From assembly GCF_040436345.1 (NCBI RefSeq), contig NC_133237.1, positions 23,565,749-23,629,748 on the forward strand: 64,000 bases of DNA, written 5' to 3'. The notes under the pieces are model-generated. The model was not told where the DNA came from. It saw only the letters and a list, made by a program, of their open reading frames with translations, and did no database searches. Made by a program: the position numbers and the translations under genes. Shown in pieces: positions 1 through 39,290 of the stretch. Each line of letters begins with the position of its first letter. Position 1 is the stretch's first letter. This DNA comes from Pagrus major. Lineage: Eukaryota > Chordata > Actinopteri > Spariformes > Sparidae.

Positions 1-2
1 AC

Positions 3-6311
<6,309 letters not shown>

Positions 6312-6400
6312 GTGTCATCATCCTTGAGGCCTTTCAACAGAGTTCATAAAATATGAACCATGGTTGGGGGCTATTTACAATAAAGACGATAACTGTCATC
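6312..6400 (+). terminator. Gene A 3' UTR with poly(A) signal AATAAA at 6379-6384
   Basis: A short 3' UTR follows the TAA stop. The canonical AATAAA hexamer lies about 68 nt after the stop and is conserved in position and context in genes B, C and D. The exact cleavage site is not visible; it should lie 10-30 nt downstream. Confidence 0.8.
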
Positions 6401-6597
6401 ATTATCCTGAATCCTGTCACTTCCTTTCTGATGAATAATTTATTCAACTGACCAGAGAAATCAGTCCAAAACTATGGAGAGCAATTATGCAATATATGTT
6501 ATGTCATATGGTAGACTATTTGCAGCACGGTACTGATCAACAAGCAAAAATCATTTTCAATATGGTACAAGAATAATACTTTCAGGGGTCTTAGTGA
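6401..6597. other. Gene A 3' flank, no gene seen
   Basis: AT-rich sequence shared with the 3' flanks of B, C and D. No coding or RNA signal recognised. It ends at about 6597, where the A-B spacer jumps directly into the gypsy remnant; in the other spacers extra sequence (1.6 kb in B-C) lies between. Confidence 0.6.
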
Positions 6598-7000
6598 TTA
6601 TAGGAGCATGACCCAAAAAAGGGAACAACCCAAAAGATATGACAAACGGCGTCAGGGGCTGGCTTTCAGGCTCCATTTCCACCTGCCAATAACCACTGTT
6701 AAAATCTAGGGTGGTGAAAACAGTTGAGCATGCCAGTGACTCAAGGATCTCAGAAATGGCTGGCAGAGGATAGACATCCCCATCACTCTGGTCATTAACA
6801 CGACGGAAATCTACACAAAACCAGGGGGAGCCACCATCTTTTCTAGGCACCAATACAATTGGGAAAGCCCATGGTGAACAGGAAGGCACAATGATACCCT
6901 GTTGGAACATGCCTTCAATCTGCTCTTTAACAATCTTCCGCTTTTGAAGGGGCAATCTATAGGGGTGCTGGGACTACACAATGAGACTGCTGCAAAGTCC
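6598..7000 (-). pseudogene. Ty3/gypsy reverse transcriptase remnant (A-B spacer)
   Basis: The minus strand encodes a broken piece of a retrotransposon polymerase. An open stretch at 6557-6955 contains typical reverse transcriptase segments: 'PRKDGG', 'DFRRVN' and 'LDFNSGYWQVEME'. The part that would carry the YLDD active site and RNase H is missing, so this copy is dead. The same remnant sits in the other three spacers; here it is the shortest because of an internal deletion near 6597. The family is assigned from motif order typical of Ty3/gypsy pol; no LTR was identified. Confidence 0.8.
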
Positions 7001-8240
7001 AGCAACACTTGCAGTATAGTATGAAACTTTTGACCTCCTCAGACTTTTACACTCCATGCACCCTGTAAGTAGGTGACATTGGGGGCAGAAATCTCTGCTC
7101 TGCCACTACCATTTGAGAAAATGTCAAAAAACAATAGGGTGAAGCAAGGACAGCCAAATGCAAGTGACAATGGGAGTGGCAGCAGATGACACGTGCTGTA
7201 TATCCATTCTTAGATTGATAAAAATCTAACTTAAATGATGTAATCAATATCAGCAGCAAAGAACTTTAATCAGTGGTGGAAAATACTGGTGTCAGTCACT
7301 TGGACACTTTTATTATAAACACCACATGCTCAAATCAGTATGTGTCCTAAGAGCCAACTCAAAAGAACTCAACATAAATTAAGAAAAAAGTTGAGAAAAC
7401 GGTTCACCCACTTTCTGATAGGGGTTTAGTGTTTCCATGTGTACGTGTGTGGTTTGCCACTTTGACTCAAAAAGGCCATGAATGACATGACCCCTTAAGA
7501 TTTTCCAGGGCACTTATAGTGGTACTTGAATAGATGTCACCTCCTTCATATCAAATGTAGTAACTGGAGAAGTTCATTTTGTTAAATTTATTTTGGTCCT
7601 GATCTCAAAGGAGTTGCCAACTGTTTTCTTGTCCATTTAGGGAGTTATCCAAAAGATTCCTGTTTTTATTACAGGAATATGAGATGTGCCAGTTTCCTGT
7701 AATTGTAAACTACAAACATTTGGGGACATTTCCAAAACTAAGCGCTTTGCATTCATCTGACATGACTCAAAAACAGTAATACAATGTAAAATCCACAAAT
7801 ACAGTGCTCTGACTTTCATTTATAAGGTCAAATACAGCACAACCACATCTATACATTTCATGGTAATGATATTAGTACAACCTCTAAGTTTGTATTTTAT
7901 TATTTAATAAACATGTGTATACAACTACAACTCTCATATCAGTGTCATTTAGGGGTGAACTCAAATGTGCAAGTGTCCTGAAATTGAATACTAATGGAAT
8001 TTGGAAGACTTTTCAAAACCAACCCCCAAAGCTGTCCATTCATTTAAAGAAATTATAATGATTGGAATCATACACAAACCACATTCTGCACTAACGTATC
8101 CTATATTTTTTGAGCTGAAGTTACAAAGAATTATGCAAACCCCGTCCTTAAACGTCACTGCCACAAATAAGCAACAGGATGAAAAGATGCCATGACCAAA
8201 CCGAGCGAGAGACTGCTGCTGACCAGGCAATCCCACCCTC
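7001..8240 (+). promoter_or_regulatory. Upstream region of gene B (shortened)
   Basis: Noncoding sequence that aligns with the regions upstream of genes C, D and E, including the conserved blocks near 7300-7850 and 7900-8090. At about 8093 the sequence jumps across roughly 420 bp present in C (about 23500-23918) and largely kept in D and E, then resumes with the last 150 bp before the TATA box. I did not find a convincing MEF2 or CArG element. CANNTG E-box matches occur (for example CATCTG near 7755) but are expected by chance. Confidence 0.6.
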
Positions 8241-8248
8241 TATAAAAG
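8241..8248 (+). promoter_or_regulatory. Gene B TATA box (TATAAAAG)
   Basis: A TATAAAAG motif lies about 50 nt before the first donor site and is conserved with flanks ('ccctcTATAAAAGaggcagctctga') in C, D and E. Transcription should start near 8270. About 40 nt upstream B and C read 'ccgagcgagag' where D and E read 'ctgagggggag'. Confidence 0.85.
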
Positions 8249-8269
8249 AGGCAGCTCTGACCTACTGCA

Positions 8270-8983
8270 TTAACTGAAGCTTCATCACAGGTGAGTGTAT
8301 TCACTTTGACCTCGCTTTTTACTATTCTTGATTAGTCAGTGAAGTTAATGTGTTGCTAATTACTTTTGCATATTGTCCAGAATTCTATGGCAGAGTTACC
8401 TGGGTGGTAGTCTTGACTAGACATTATTCCAAAACAATTTTCTTGATATACTCCATTTATATACTCTTTCACATTTAACACAATTTGTTAGTTTGTATTT
8501 ACATCTAATACACACCCTGTTTCATCACATACATACTGACTGATCATTAAAAGCAACACTATTTCTCTGGTAGCGATTGCAGTTGAGGGGATGGAAGAGA
8601 ACTTTAATGGTAAATGATTGACTTTGACTTTAATGATTCAATTCATTACAGTTTGAATATATTTTATAAGTCTATAAACATTTTGCCATCTTTACCCTCA
8701 TCTGTTTTCTAATTGGCTAAATTTCCACAGAAAAAAAATGAAATTAGAAAACCAATTCGAAACAAGTTATTGTAATCATGTTTAATCATGTATTTACAGG
8801 ATCTCCCAACTCCACCAGAGACTCCAACGCTCAGTTGTTTTCGGAACCAGCTGAGGTAAAAGATTTCAGCATAAAAAACTTTAAATCTCCACAATCAGCT
8901 GGGCAGAAGACCATAGCTATGTCATGCCAATATGTTAACACTATTGTGGACTTCGTCTTTTCAGTCGCCACTGAAGTGCCACC
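8270..8983 (+). other. Gene B 5' leader: two noncoding exons and UTR
   Basis: Leader exon 1 runs from about 8270 to 8290 (donor CAG/gtgagt), leader exon 2 is 8800-8855 (56 nt, acceptor tttacag, donor GAG/gtaaaa), and the ATG exon starts at 8965 after ttttcag. Two short leader exons before the ATG are typical of sarcomeric MYH genes. Leader intron 1 (8291-8799) holds nothing recognisable. The start of exon 1 is inferred from the TATA position. Confidence 0.75.
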
Positions 8984-19589
<10,606 letters not shown>

Positions 19590-19680
19590 GTGTCATCATC
19601 CTTTAGGCCTTTCAACAGAGTTCATAAAATATGAACCATGGTTGGGGGCTATTTACAATAAAGACGATAACTGTCATCAT
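19590..19680 (+). terminator. Gene B 3' UTR with poly(A) signal AATAAA at 19657-19662
   Basis: Canonical hexamer 68 nt after the TAA stop, in the same context as in A, C and D. Confidence 0.8.
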
Positions 19681-20500
19681 TATCCTGAATCCTGTCACTT
19701 CCTTTCTGACGAATAACTTATTTAGTTGACCAGAGAAATCAGTCCAAACTAAGTAGAGCAATTATGCAATATATGTTAAGTCATATGGTAGACTATTTGC
19801 AGCACGGTACTGATCAACAAGCGAAAATCATTTTCAATATGGTATAAGAATAATATTTCAGGGGTTCCAGTAATTACAGTAGTATTTTTTTAAATACTTT
19901 TTGCTTTAAAAACAATTGGCACTTTTAAAAAGCTTAGTTCTTCCATTGGTAGCATGGTTTGTGAAACACTGGTGATGTTGTGGCGGGACTGGCAGTAAAA
20001 TGCTTACAAACTAGCCCCAACCTACATTAAAATATAAACAAAAAATATGTATATCTACAGGGAATGCCAAAAGTCAACTACTTGTATAATAAACAAATAC
20101 CTCTTCAGGGGATAATCAAAAAATGCCTCTTCAGAGGATAATCAAACTGAAATGTGCTTTTACAAGCTCTCAAGTCCCCAATGAAATAAAATGTGAAAAA
20201 CTGAAGTGTGCAGTCAGCAGTTTGTCATGGACAGATTCAGAATGAGAGTGAGTCCAACCTGGGTGCCAAATTTATAAACAAAAATATGTATATCTGTAGG
20301 AATGCCAAATGTCAACTACTTGTATAATAAACAAACACCTCTTCAGGGGATAATCCAAAAATGCCTTTTCAGTCGTCACACCATGATTGGCTGGGAGGGG
20401 AATGCCCCTAGTTGCTTCCTCTCATTAATAAGAAGTCAGTCTCCTCACCCGCACAGGTGACCTGAAGCTACTGCAATCAGTCCAGAGGATTTTGTAATTT
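19681..20500. repeat. B-C spacer, proximal part with a pair of direct repeats
   Basis: AT-rich noncoding sequence. Two imperfect direct copies of about 94 bp lie at about 20033-20126 and 20273-20366; both contain 'aatgccaaaa/tgtcaactac' and 'cctcttcaggggataatc'. A further short echo ('cctcttcagaggataatc') sits near 20132. The C-D spacer keeps only one copy. The repeats may be remains of a retroelement end, but that is a guess. No gene seen. Confidence 0.65.
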
Positions 20501-20579
20501 AGCCCAGAACAAAAAAAGATAGCAAGTCTTACACAATGGGACTGCTACAGATAGGTCACCTCAGTCAGGATGTTTGGTT

Positions 20580-21870
20580 AACCAGAGTCTGCTTCACCAA
20601 ATGAAGAGTCATCCGTAAGCAGTGCCTCATACACTTTTCTGGACTTCTGGATCGTTCCTCTGAGCTTTCCAGATACCCTCATCGGTCAGGGGAAAAGGAA
20701 CAAATTTTTGTCACATGCCAGAGAAGGTGAACACAATGCCAGAGAGGCCGGAACAGTGGCCTGCGTTAGAGCATCAGGTGAATTGTTAAACTTACCCTTA
20801 TGATACTTCATGAATTCCTGCAGATGCAGCACCCAGCGAATAAGCCTGGAGCTAGGATAATGAAGTATCCTAGGAAATGAAGAGTGGTCAGTGATGACCA
20901 ATAAAGGTTTTCCTTCCATGTCTCCATTTCTCTAAACTCCAGCCCTTGCCAGACACTCACATTCAGTGTCATCTTGCTCTGCGCTGGACAGAGAGCAGCC
21001 ACCATAAGCAATGACCTGCTCTTGGGAGGAGGTGTCAGATCTTTGTGCTAGGACAGCTCCAAGACCTGTAGAACTTACATCAGTGTAGACAACGAATATG
21101 TTACACATATCGGGGTGGCCAAGGACAGGAGGTCAGATGGCCTTTGAGACACTGAAATGCCCTCCTTCACTCATCTCTCCACCGAAATACAGCTCCTTTC
21201 CTTTTCAGTGCGTTAAATGGCTCCGCAATCACTGAAAAGTTAGGGATGGGTTCCTTTGCACCCAGTAGTCACGCAGCTCCTCCGTCTTTTCCGGATCTCC
21301 CTGATCTACATCCATACTCACTACATGACCCAGGAATTTAAGTTTGGGGCACGGATATCTTTACAATAGATGACAATGTCATTCAAGGCAGCTCTGCAGC
21401 ACATGATTCAGCAGCCTTTGGAAGGTGGCTGGAGCGCCTTTCAAACGAAAAGGCATGACCCGAAAAAGGGAACAACCCAAAAGATGTGACAAATGGCGTC
21501 AGGGGCTGGCTTTCAGGCTCCATTTCCACCTGCCAATAACCACTGTTAAAATCTAGGGTGGTGAAAATAGTTCAGCATGCCAGTGACTCAAGGATCTCAG
21601 AAATGGCTGGCAGAGGATAGGCATCCCCATCACTCTGGTCATTAACACGACGGAAATCTACACAAGACCGGGGGGAGCCACCATCTTTTCTAGGCACCGA
21701 TACAATTGGGAAAGCCCATGGTGAACAGGAAGGCACAATGATACCCTGTTGGAACATGCCTTCCATCTGCTCCTTAATAATCTTCCGCTTTTGAAGGGGC
21801 AATCTTTAGGGGTGCTGGGACTACACAATGAGACTACTGCAAAGTCCAGCAACACTTGCAGTATAGTATG
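20580..21870 (-). pseudogene. Ty3/gypsy pol remnant: RT and RNase H (B-C spacer)
   Basis: Read on the minus strand, reverse transcriptase (21572-21802: 'PRKDGG', 'DFRRVN') precedes an RNase H piece (20686-20919: 'LLVITDHSSF', 'HLQEFMKYHKGKFNNSPDAL'). That is the pol order of Ty3/gypsy elements. The frame is broken in several places. A deletion of about 24 bp near 21380 removes most of the YLDD active-site segment that is intact in the C-D copy. Not functional. No flanking LTR recognised. Confidence 0.85.
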
Positions 21871-22440
21871 AAACTTTTGACCTCCTCAGACTTTTACACT
21901 CCATGCACCCTGTAAGTAGGTGATATCGGGCCAGAAATCTCTACTCTGCTAGTACCATTTGAGAAAATGTCAAAAAACAATGGGGTGAAGAAAGGACAGC
22001 CAAATACAAGTGACAATGGGAGTGGAAGCAGAGGACTCTACTGCTGTACTCTCCTAGACACACTCTTGAGACCATAAACCACTAAGCGGCCTGAAAGGTG
22101 ATTTTACCACAATAAATTATTATGAGGAAAAATATATTGTAATTCCAACATTAAAAAAACAAGTTAAAAGAAAAAGGCTAAAATTAAACCTTGACCTGGC
22201 ATTTTGCAGCGGATTTCATTTCATAGCAGTATCCAAAATGTTAAAGGAACAACAAATACAATAAATGGGTCCAAGTAATGATCACCTTTTTACACAAAAT
22301 ATAATAACAAAATATATAACAAACATATCAAACTCCCTGGAGGAACTCAAAATGTATTCTTTACAGCAGACAATGGCTTCTGGGTGGCTGGTAAATGGTA
22401 TAATCCCTCCACTCTTCCATATCTGTCCTATGTGTCTCAC
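21871..22440. other. B-C spacer, no gene seen
   Basis: Noncoding sequence, partly alignable with the A-B and C-D spacers (for example 'ctccatgcaccctgtaagtagg'). Open stretches here overlap low-complexity sequence and have no recognisable protein. Confidence 0.5.
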
Positions 22441-22558
22441 AAACACACATACAATCACACAATCTCACACGCACACACACACACACACAAATAAACACAC
22501 ACACACACACATGCGCACGCACGCACACATGCACACACACACACACACACACACACAA
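22441..22558. repeat. (CA)n-rich microsatellite
   Basis: Interrupted CA/TG dinucleotide tract with scattered GC and AT interruptions (for example atgcgcacgcacgc). A cleaner, shorter CA tract lies in the homologous place of the D-E spacer at 55878-55916; A-B and C-D lack it. Confidence 0.95.
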
Positions 22559-22563
22559 AAAAT

Positions 22564-22596
22564 ACAGTGCATTCAGGGGTCTGAATACTTTCTGTA
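22564..22596. mobile_element. Tc1/mariner terminal fragment (minimal)
   Basis: A collapsed remnant reading 'cagtgcattcag' followed directly by 'gggtctgaatactttctg'. It is what is left after deletion inside the small inverted-repeat element seen more fully at 55934-56002. Assignment rests on that comparison. Confidence 0.55.
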
Positions 22597-24064
22597 TATC
22601 CATTCTTAGATTGATAAAAATCTAACTTAAATGATGTAATCAATATCAGGAGCAAAGAACTTTTTATCAGTGGTGGAAAATACTGGTTACAGTCACTTGG
22701 ACACTTTTATGATAAACACCACCTGCTCAAATCAGTATGTGTCCTAAGAGCCAACTCAAAAGAACTCAACATAAATGAAGAAAAAAGTTGAGAAAACGGT
22801 TCACCCACTTTCTGATAGGGGTTTAGTGTTTCCATGTCTACGTGTGTGGTTTGCCACTTTGACTCAAAAAGGCCATAAATGACATGACCCCTTAAGATTT
22901 TCCAGGGCACTTATAGTGGTACTTGAATAGATGTCACCTCCTTCATATCAAATGTAGTAACTGGAGAAGTTCATTTTGTTAAATTTATTTTGGTCCTGAT
23001 CTCAAAGGAGTTGCCAACTGTTTTCGTTTCCATTTAGGGAGTTATCCAAAAGATTTTAGTTTTTATTACAGGAATATGAGATGTGCCAGTCTCCTGTAAC
23101 TGTAAACTACAAACATTTGGGGACATTTCCAAAACTAAGTTCTTTGCATTCATCTGACATGACTCAAAAACAGTAATGCAATGTAAAATCCACAAATACA
23201 GTGCTCTGACTTTCATTTATAAGGTCAAATACAGCACAACCACATCTATACATTTCATGGTAATGATTAGTACAACCTCTAAATTTGTATTAAAGATGCA
23301 TTTTATAATTTAATAAACATGTGTATACAACTACAACTCTCATATCAGTGTCATTTAGGGGTGAACTCAAATGTGCAAGTGTCCTGAAATTGAATACTAA
23401 TGGAATTTGGAAGACTTTTCAAAACCAACCCCCAAAGCTGTCCATTCATTTAAAGAAATTATAATGATTGGAATCATACACAAACCACATTCTGCACTAT
23501 GACATGAATAATTGAATTTGGCCATCACTGCCATGTGTGCACACGAGGAGGGAAGTGAACCAACATTTGAAGCAGCAAGCCTGTAACTTACAAGACAGTT
23601 TAGAGCAGAAATTCATAAACACCTGCTTCTTTCTCTCTAAGTAATTTGACATCCATGCTTCCATAAGCCTTATTTGATTGACTGGAATATTTTCATGTTC
23701 TCACATAGCAACTTTTGCAAGTGCAATTTCAGCAACTCTTTGCTCTGTGCTGCAATTCCTATTTTGAGGAACTGAAGAGAGACTTTGGTCATAGGTAACA
23801 TGCCTTATGAAAGCATTTAATCATGATTTAAATTTAAACAGACACATTGTCCACATCACATCCAAGGTTACAATCAAATCAACTCAAATCAAATCAGATC
23901 ATTGGTTTAACATCACAATGTATCCTGTATTTTTTAAGCTGTAGTTACAAAGAATTATGCAAACCCTGTCGTTAAAAGTCACTGCCACAAATAAGCAACA
24001 GGTTCAAAAGGGGCCATGACCAAACCGAGCGAGAGACTGCTGCTGACCAGGCAATCCCACCCTC
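22597..24064 (+). promoter_or_regulatory. Upstream region of gene C
   Basis: Noncoding 1.5 kb conserved with the regions upstream of B, D and E. It includes the block at about 23500-23918 that is missing from B. Likely carries muscle regulatory sites, but I could not identify a clear MEF2 or CArG match by eye. Confidence 0.55.
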
Positions 24065-24072
24065 TATAAAAG
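24065..24072 (+). promoter_or_regulatory. Gene C TATA box (TATAAAAG)
   Basis: Same motif and flanks as in genes B, D and E; the leader donor follows at 24115. Confidence 0.85.
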
Positions 24073-24093
24073 AGGCAGCTCTGAGCTACTGCA

Positions 24094-24826
24094 TTAACTG
24101 AACCTCCATCACAGGTGAGTGTATTCACTTTGACCTCAGTTTTTACTGTTCTTGATTAGTCAGTGAAGTTAATGTGTTGCTAATTACTTAATTGCATATT
24201 GTCCAGAATTATATGGCAGAGTTACTTGGGTGGTAGTCTTGACTAGACATTATTCCAAAATAATTTTCTTGATATACTCCTATCACATTTAAGAAGTAGC
24301 TTCCTGCAAAAGAAAAAAAACCACATTTTGTTAGTTTGCATTTAGATCTAATACACACCCTGTTTCATCACATACATACTGACTGATCATTTAGAGCAAT
24401 ACTATTTCTCTGGTAGCGAGGGCAGTTGAGGGGATGGAAGAGAACTTTAATGGTAAATGATTGACTTTGAGTTTAATAATTCAATTCATTAAAGTTTCAA
24501 TATATTTTATAAGTCTATAAACATTTTGCCATCTTTACCCTCATCTGTTTTCTAATTGGCTAAATTTCCACAGAAAAAAATTGAAATTAGAAAAACAATC
24601 TGAAACAAGTTATTGTACTCATGTTTAATCATGTATTTACAGGATCTCCCAACTCCACCAGAGACTCCAACGCTCAGTTGTTTTTGGAACCAGCTGAGGT
24701 AAAAGATTTCAGCATAAAAAACTTTAAATCTCCACAATCAGCTGGGCAGACGACCATAGCTATGTCATGCCAGTATGTTAACACTATTGTGGACTTCATC
24801 TTTTCAGTCGCCACTGAAGTGCCACC
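24094..24826 (+). other. Gene C 5' leader: two noncoding exons and UTR
   Basis: Exon 1 runs from about 24094 to 24114 (donor gtgagt), exon 2 is 24643-24698 and the ATG exon begins at 24808. Borders and sizes match gene B. The leader intron contains no recognisable gene. Confidence 0.75.
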
Positions 24827-36408
<11,582 letters not shown>

Positions 36409-36500
36409 GTGTCATCATCCTTTAGGCCTTTCAACAGAGTTCATAAAATATGAACCATGGTTGGGGGCTATTTACAATAAAGACGATAACTGTCATCATT
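36409..36500 (+). terminator. Gene C 3' UTR with poly(A) signal AATAAA at 36476-36481
   Basis: Canonical hexamer 68 nt after the stop, as in A, B and D. Confidence 0.8.
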
Positions 36501-37039
36501 ATCCTGAATCCTGTCACTTCTTTTCTGACGAATAATTTATTTGGTTGACAAGAGAAATCAGTCCAAAACTAAGGAGAGCAATTATGCAATATATGCTTTG
36601 TCATATGGTAGATTATTTGCAGCACGGTACTGATCAACAAGCAAAAACCATTTTCAATATGGTATAAGAATAATACTTTCAGGGGTTTTAGTAATTAAAG
36701 TAGTAATTATTTTTAAATAGTTTTTGCTTTAAAAACAATTGGCACTTTTAAAAAGCTTAGTTCTTCCATTGGTGGCATGGTTTGTGAAACACTGGTGATG
36801 TTGTGGCGGGACTGGCAGTAAAATGCTTACAAACCAGCCCCAACCTACATAAAAATATAAACAAAAATATGTATATCTGTAGGAATGCCAAATGTCAACT
36901 ACTTGTATAATAAACAAACACCTCTTCAGGGGATAATCCAAAAATGCCTTTTCAGTCGTCACACCATGATTGGCTGGGAGGGGAATGCCCCTAGTTGCTT
37001 CCTCTCATTAATAAGAAGTCAGTCTCCTCACCCGCACAG
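36501..37039. other. C-D spacer, proximal part, no gene seen
   Basis: AT-rich sequence colinear with the B-C spacer, but with one rather than two copies of the 94 bp repeat (about 36855-36948). No coding signal. Confidence 0.55.
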
Positions 37040-38560
37040 GTGATCTGAAGCTACTGCAATCAGTCCAGAGGATTTTGTAATTTAGCCCAGAACAAAAAAA
37101 GATAGCAAGTCTTACACAATGGGACTGCTACAGATAGGTCACCTCGGTCAGGATGTTTGGTTAACCAGAGTCTGCTTCACCAAATGAAGAGTCATCCGTA
37201 AGCAGTGCCTCATACACTTTTCTGGACTTCTGGATCGTTCCTCTGAGCTTTCCAGATATCCTCATCGGTCAGGGGAAAAGGAACACATTTTTGTCACATG
37301 CCAGAGAAGGTGAACACAATGCCAGGGAGGCCGGAACAGTGGCCTGCGTTAGAGCATCAGGTGAATTGTTAAACTTACCCTTATGATACTTCATGAATTC
37401 CTGCAGATGCAGCACCCAGCAAATAAGCCTGGAGCTAGCTTTCGTAGTGTTAAAGACCCACAGAAATGAAGAGTGGTCAGTGATGACCAATAAAGGTTTT
37501 CCTTCCAAATAATGTCTCCAATTCTCTAAACTCCAGCCCTTGCCAGACACTCACGTTCAGTGTCATCTTGCTCTGCGCTGGACAGAGAGCAGCTACCATA
37601 AGCAATGACCTGCTCTTGAAAGGAGGTGTCAGATCTTTGTGCTAAGACAGCTCCAAGACCTGAAGAACTTACATCAGTGTAGACAACAAATTTGTTACAC
37701 ATATCGGGGTGGCCAAGGACAGGAGGTCAGATGGTCTTTGAGACACTGAAATGCCCTCTGACACCCATCCGTCCACCGAAACATAGCTCCTTTCTTTTTC
37801 AGTGCGTTAAGAGGCTCCGCAATCATTGAAAAGTTAGGGACGGGTTTCTTTGCACCCGGTAGTCACGCAGCTCCTCTGTCTTTGCCGGATCTCCCCGATC
37901 TACATCCATACTCACTACATGACCCAGGAATTGAAGTTTGGGGCATAGATGTCTTTACAATAGATGACAATGTCATCCAGGTAATCCATGCAGCAGTCTC
38001 CAAGGCAGCTCTGCAGCACATGATTCAGCAGCCTTTGGAAGGTGGCTGGAGCCCCCTTCAAACAAAAAGGCATGACCCGAAAAAGGGAACAACCCAAAAG
38101 ATGTGACAAATGCCATCAGGGGCTGGCTTTCAGGCTCCATTTCCACCTGCCAATAACCACTGTTAAAATCTAGGGTGGTGAAAACAGTTGAGCATGCCAG
38201 TGACTCAAGGATCTTAGAAATGGCTGGCAGAGGATAGGCATCTCCCTCACTTTGTTCATTAACACGACGGAAATCTACACAAAACCGGGAGGAGCCACCA
38301 TCTTTTCTAGGCACCGATACAATTGGGAGAGCCCATGGTGAACAGGAAGGCACAATGATACCCTGTTGGAACATGCCTTCAATCTGCTCCTTAACAATCT
38401 TCTGCTTTTGAAGGGGCAATCTATAGGGGTGCTGGGACTGCAGTGCAGTGAGTCTGCTGCAAGGTCAAAAATCCAGCAACACTTGCAGTATAGTATGAAA
38501 TTTTTGGCCTCCTCAGACTTTTACACTCCATGCACCCTGTAAGTAGGTGACACTGGGCCA
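37040..38560 (-). pseudogene. Ty3/gypsy pol remnant: RT with YLDD and RNase H (C-D spacer)
   Basis: The best preserved copy of the spacer retroelement, read on the minus strand. RT fingers/palm are at 38419-37973 ('PRKDGG', 'DFRRVN', 'LDFNSGYWQVEME'). An overlapping frame at 38109-37915 carries 'PFCLKGAPATFQRLLNHVL' and the catalytic 'YLDDIVIYC'. RNase H is at 37550-37269 ('WRHYLEGKPLLVITDHSSF'). Frameshifts separate the pieces, so it is inactive. No gag, integrase or LTR was recognised. Confidence 0.88.
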
Positions 38561-39244
38561 GAAATCTCTACTCTGCTACTACCATTTGAGAAAATGTCAA
38601 AAAACAATGAGGTGAAGCAAGGACAGCCAAATACAAGTGACAATGGGATTGAAAGCAGATGACTCTACTGCTGTACCCTCCTAGACACAGTCTTAAGACC
38701 ATAGACCAGTAAGCGGCCTGAAAGATCATTCCACCATGATAAATTAATATAAGGAAAAATTTAATGTATTCCCAAATTAAAAAAACACGGTTAAAGCAAA
38801 AGGCTAAAATTAAACCTTGACCTGGCATTTTTCATTTTTGGAGGAGAATGAGGTCTTCAGCGGATTTCATTTCATAGCAGAATCCAAAATGTTAAAGGAA
38901 CAACAAATACAATAAATGGGTCCAAGTAATGATCACCTTTTTACACAAACAATATTATACATTACAAATATATCAAACTCCCTGGATGAACTCAAAACCA
39001 CCTCACTTAACTGAGGTAAATGTACGGTAACACAAAAGGTACATTAAACACATTATCATAGCTGTGTTATCTGCGATAGTGAAAAGATTTAAACATGAAA
39101 ATATGTAAATAATAACTGTAAAAATAAATAAGTAAATAGTTGCCTGTGTAAACATTAACACATTTTTAAATAAATTAACTCAAGGATGAATTAAATATGA
39201 ATTAACTTAACTTCTAAAATTTAGAAACACATATGTCAAAACAT
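38561..39244. other. C-D spacer, middle part, no gene seen
   Basis: AT-rich noncoding sequence. Part (38560-38940) aligns with the B-C spacer; the stretch about 39000-39240 appears particular to this spacer. Confidence 0.5.
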
Positions 39245-39290
39245 ACAGTGCAGACCCCCTCACAAAGTAAAGGGGTCTGAATACTTTCTG
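39245..39290. mobile_element. Tc1/mariner terminal remnant (C-D spacer)
   Basis: Reads 'cagtgcagaccccctcac...ggggtctgaatactttctg'. It is the partly deleted version of the inverted-repeat remnant that is more complete at 55934-56002. Confidence 0.55.

Noticed and set aside
8001-8195. 64-codon frame upstream of gene B
   Set aside because: Lies in the promoter region, is not conserved as a frame in C-E, and has no domain.
7900-8240. Candidate MEF2, CArG and E-box elements upstream of the TATA boxes
   Set aside because: Only degenerate matches or short E-boxes expected by chance in AT-rich DNA; not enough to call a site by eye.
22265-22609. Open frames across the CA repeat (Thr/His-rich or Cys/Val-rich)
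   Set aside because: Products of a dinucleotide microsatellite, not coding sequence.
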